Assembly: GCF_900105685.1 (NCBI RefSeq)
Contig: NZ_LT629781.1
Span: forward strand, 2,852,001 to 2,916,000
DNA: 64,000 nucleotides
Source: Verrucomicrobium sp. GAS474
Lineage (GTDB): Bacteria; Verrucomicrobiota; Verrucomicrobiia; Methylacidiphilales; GAS474
Direction of reading: 5' to 3'
Shown: positions 61,543-64,000 of the stretch, one piece after another
Position numbering within the stretch: position 1 is the first letter of the stretch
Layout: each line of letters starts with the position of its first letter
The notes under the pieces: model-generated
Database searches by the model: none
Seen by the model: the letters and a program-made list of their open reading frames with translations, nothing else
Told to the model about the DNA's origin: nothing
Position numbers and translations under genes: made by a program

Positions 61543-63225
61543 ATGAAAATAAGCCCCCTCGCAGGAAAACCTTCAGAACCGGACAGGTTGCTCCACATCC
61601 CCTGCCTGGTCACAGCCTATTACACCGGCATTCCCGACCCCACGGTGCCATCCCAGCGGGTAGCTTTCGGCACCTCCGGCCATCGCGGCACCGCCTTCAA
61701 AACATCCTTCAACGAAAGCCACATCCTCGCGATCACTCAGGCGATCTGCCTTTACCGAAAAAGGCAGGGAACCGATGGGCCTCTCTTCCTGGGAATCGAC
61801 ACCCATGCCCTCTCGATTCCCGCCTATGCCACCGCCTTGGAAGTGCTCAGCGCAAACGGAGTCGAGGTCATCCTCGCAGCCGGGGACGAGTACACTCCGA
61901 CTCCGGTGATTTCCCATGCGATTCTCAACTATAATCGAGGGAGGAAAAAGGGACTCGCCGACGGCATTGTCGTAACCCCCTCCCACAATCCGCCGCAGGA
62001 CGGAGGTTTCAAATACAATCCCCCCCAAGGGGGCCCGGCGGACACACTCGCCACCGGATGGATCGAGAAGAAGGCCAATGCGCTTCTGTCATCCCGACTT
62101 AAAGGAGTGAAGAGGATCCCGCTGGCGAAAGCACTCGCTGCCGTCACGACTCATCGGAGCGACTATCTCTGCGACTACATCGCCGATCTCGGGAGTGTGG
62201 TCGACATGGACCTCATCCGAAGCGTGAAACTCAGCATGGGAGTCGACCCGATGGGGGGTGCCGGGGTTCACTACTGGGGACGCATCGCAGAGCACTATGG
62301 CCTGAATCTCAGCGTCGTCAGTGAAGAGGTCGACCCCTCCTTTCGCTTTATGCCCCTCGACTGGGACGGTCAGATCCGGATGGATCCCTCCTCTCCCTAT
62401 GCGATGCAGCGCCTGATCGGCATGAAGGGGCAGTTCGATCTCTCCTTTGCCTGCGACACCGATCACGACCGGCATGGAATCGTGACCAAAAGCGAAGGCT
62501 TGCTGCCGCCTAACCACTATCTTTGCGTAGCGATCCACTATCTTTTTAAGAATCGTCCGAAGTGGTCTGCGGCGGCGGGGGTCGGCAAGACCGTCGTGAG
62601 CAGTCGGATGATCGACCGGGTCGTCTCCAAATTAGGTCGAAAACTTTTCGAGGTCCCAGTCGGCTTCAAGTGGTTTGTCGACGGCCTCCTTGACGGCTCG
62701 CTCGGCTTCGGGGGCGAAGAAAGCGCTGGAGCCACGTTTTCCCGCCTAGACGGCACCCCTTGGACGACCGACAAGGACGGGATCATCCCCTGCCTGCTTG
62801 CGGCCGAGATGACAGCCCGGACGGGCCGAGACCCAGCCACACTTTATCGCGAACTCACCCACGAGTTCGGGGAACCCACCTATGATCGCGTCGACGCCCC
62901 GGCGACTCCCGAACAAAAGGAACGTCTGGCGAAGCTCTCACCCCGGCAGGTCAAGATTTCTCATCTGGCCGGCGAAAGAATCGAGACCGTACTCACTCAC
63001 GCCCCCGGCAACGGGGCGCCCATCGGCGGATTAAAGGTCATCGCGGATAGCGGCTGGTTCGCTGCCCGGCCCTCTGGAACGGAGGATATCTACAAAATTT
63101 ATGCGGAGAGCTTTCAGGGTGCCAATCACTTGCACCTTATCCTGGAAGAGGCCAAAGCCATTGTGAACGCGGCTTTGGCATCCCGGCCCATCAAACTTCG
63201 GGGAAAAGGCCCCCCTAAAACTTAA
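61543..63225 (+). CDS. pgm: Alpha-D-glucose-specific phosphoglucomutase
   Basis: This 560-residue protein has the phosphoserine loop TPSHNPPQDGG, an early FGTSGHRG, the metal loop CDTDHDRHG, the sugar loop GGEESAGA and the C-terminal RPSGTEDIYKIY. These make a complete alpha-phosphohexomutase of the Pgm type. It converts glucose-1-phosphate to glucose-6-phosphate. It starts 10 bases after rpiB and precedes the phosphorylase gene, whose product it would use. Confidence 0.93.
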   Translation: MKISPLAGKPSEPDRLLHIPCLVTAYYTGIPDPTVPSQRVAFGTSGHRGTAFKTSFNESHILAITQAICLYRKRQGTDGPLFLGIDTHALSIPAYATALEVLSANGVEVILAAGDEYTPTPVISHAILNYNRGRKKGLADGIVVTPSHNPPQDGGFKYNPPQGGPADTLATGWIEKKANALLSSRLKGVKRIPLAKALAAVTTHRSDYLCDYIADLGSVVDMDLIRSVKLSMGVDPMGGAGVHYWGRIAEHYGLNLSVVSEEVDPSFRFMPLDWDGQIRMDPSSPYAMQRLIGMKGQFDLSFACDTDHDRHGIVTKSEGLLPPNHYLCVAIHYLFKNRPKWSAAAGVGKTVVSSRMIDRVVSKLGRKLFEVPVGFKWFVDGLLDGSLGFGGEESAGATFSRLDGTPWTTDKDGIIPCLLAAEMTARTGRDPATLYRELTHEFGEPTYDRVDAPATPEQKERLAKLSPRQVKISHLAGERIETVLTHAPGNGAPIGGLKVIADSGWFAARPSGTEDIYKIYAESFQGANHLHLILEEAKAIVNAALASRPIKLRGKGPPKT

Positions 63226-63233
63226 GGAAAAAC

Positions 63234-64000
63234 ATGACCCAGCCAACGCCTATCAACCATTCGGCATACAGTTTTCTGCCCACCGATGTGGACGGATTCA
63301 ATTCCCTCGCCGAGTTGGCCCTGGATTTACGTTGGTCTTGGAATCATGGCGCGGACCAGGTTTGGCGGCGGCTTGATCCTGTGTTGTGGGAACTCACCCA
63401 GAATCCATGGGTTGTCCTTCAGACAGTTTCACGAGAGAAGCTCAAATGCCTCTTGGCCGACGTTGCCTTTCGCAAGAACGTCGATGACCTCCTGCTGGCA
63501 AAACATCATGCGGAAGAGACACCCGCTTGGTTTCAGGAGAATTATCCGGGGTCTCCCCTCACCTGCATCGCCTATTTCAGCATGGAATTCATGTTGAGCG
63601 AAGCTTTGCCCATCTACTCCGGCGGTCTCGGGAACGTGGCTGGCGACCAGCTCAAAGCCACCAGCGATTTGGGAGTTCCCGCCGTCGGCGTCGGGCTTCT
63701 CTACCAGCAGGGCTATTTCAGGCAGGTCATCGACAAGGAGGGCGGGCAACAGGCTCTCTATCCTTACAACGATCCCGGCCAACTTCCCATCATGCCGTTG
63801 CGTCACGCCAACGGCGAGTGGCTGCGGTTAGAAATCGCCTTGCCCGGTTACTCGGTCTGGTTGCGCGCCTGGCAGGTGCAAGTCGGCCGGGTCAAACTAT
63901 ACCTGCTGGACAGCAACGACGCGGCCAACTTCCCCGCTCATCGAGGCATCACCAGCGAGCTTTACGGTGGCGGGCAGGAACTGCGTATCAAACAGGAAAT
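63234..64000 (+). CDS. glgP: Alpha-glucan (glycogen) phosphorylase, N-terminal part
   Basis: These are the first 255 residues of a GlgP-type phosphorylase. Visible are LALDLRWSWNHGADQVWRRL, the block CIAYFSMEFMLSEALPIYSGG, then GNVAGDQLKATSDLGVP and LLYQQGYFRQ. These are typical of the shorter bacterial and archaeal phosphorylases. The gene runs past the window edge. It starts eight bases after pgm and should release glucose-1-phosphate from storage glucan. Confidence 0.9.
   Translation, partial: MTQPTPINHSAYSFLPTDVDGFNSLAELALDLRWSWNHGADQVWRRLDPVLWELTQNPWVVLQTVSREKLKCLLADVAFRKNVDDLLLAKHHAEETPAWFQENYPGSPLTCIAYFSMEFMLSEALPIYSGGLGNVAGDQLKATSDLGVPAVGVGLLYQQGYFRQVIDKEGGQQALYPYNDPGQLPIMPLRHANGEWLRLEIALPGYSVWLRAWQVQVGRVKLYLLDSNDAANFPAHRGITSELYGGGQELRIKQE

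Overview
The window is GC-rich bacterial DNA, most likely from a Verrucomicrobiota chromosome. The main reasons are a four-gene pseudopilin set that matches the Verru_Chthon cassette (order D-B-C-A), a PEP-CTERM surface protein, and a LacI / glycoside hydrolase / solute:sodium symporter / heparinase-type polysaccharide locus. I saw no rRNA, tRNA or CRISPR array.

Layout. (1) 1-3489: exopolysaccharide genes, a partial GumC/Wzz-type protein and a divergent Wzy/O-antigen-polymerase-like membrane protein. (2) 3593-18602: carbohydrate locus. A LacI-type regulator is divergent from a PEP-CTERM beta-strand protein, followed by a GH50/beta-agarase-like hydrolase, the four pseudopilin-like genes, a sodium:solute symporter and a heparinase II/III-like lyase. 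(3) 18603-19414: about 0.8 kb with no convincing gene, but with strong palindromes, an inverted copy of a dif-like site, and a 372-bp MITE-like insertion with a 5-bp target duplication. (4) 19415-25590: a complete-looking inovirus (filamentous phage) prophage of about 6.16 kb, bounded by 16-bp direct repeats. The right repeat lies in a 28-bp site with the layout of a XerC/XerD dif site. (5) 26298-31156: a Tn7-like core (tniQ, tnsC, a tnsB split over two overlapping ORFs, tnsA), followed to about 34.6 kb by small accessory genes. (6) 34640-64000: a dense stress, envelope and carbon-storage island. It holds an aldehyde dehydrogenase, a P1B-type ATPase, a flavin reductase, a histidine phosphatase, an Mla-type lipid transporter, Dps, dnaK-grpE-cbpA with a YhiI/RbbA/YhhJ-type efflux set, SYLF, BON and CHAD proteins, DrrAB-type transport, Old Yellow Enzyme, RpiB, phosphoglucomutase and a partial glycogen phosphorylase.

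The two most interesting signals are these. First, a palindrome of the form ATGGGGT-N4-ACCCCAT, with a TAGGGT-N3-ACCCTA variant, recurs nine times in the gene starts of region 6. In six promoters its centre lies 30-31.5 bp from a TAnnnT-like -10 hexamer, the geometry of a class II activator such as a Crp/Fnr-family protein. This implies that one unidentified regulator switches on most of the island. Second, an inovirus sits at what looks like the chromosomal dif site, carries several tiny membrane-protein genes missed by length cut-offs, and lies next to a Tn7-like transposon whose transposase is split. Two genes in region 6 (aldehyde dehydrogenase and CHAD) carry single frameshifts that are either real decay or sequencing errors.
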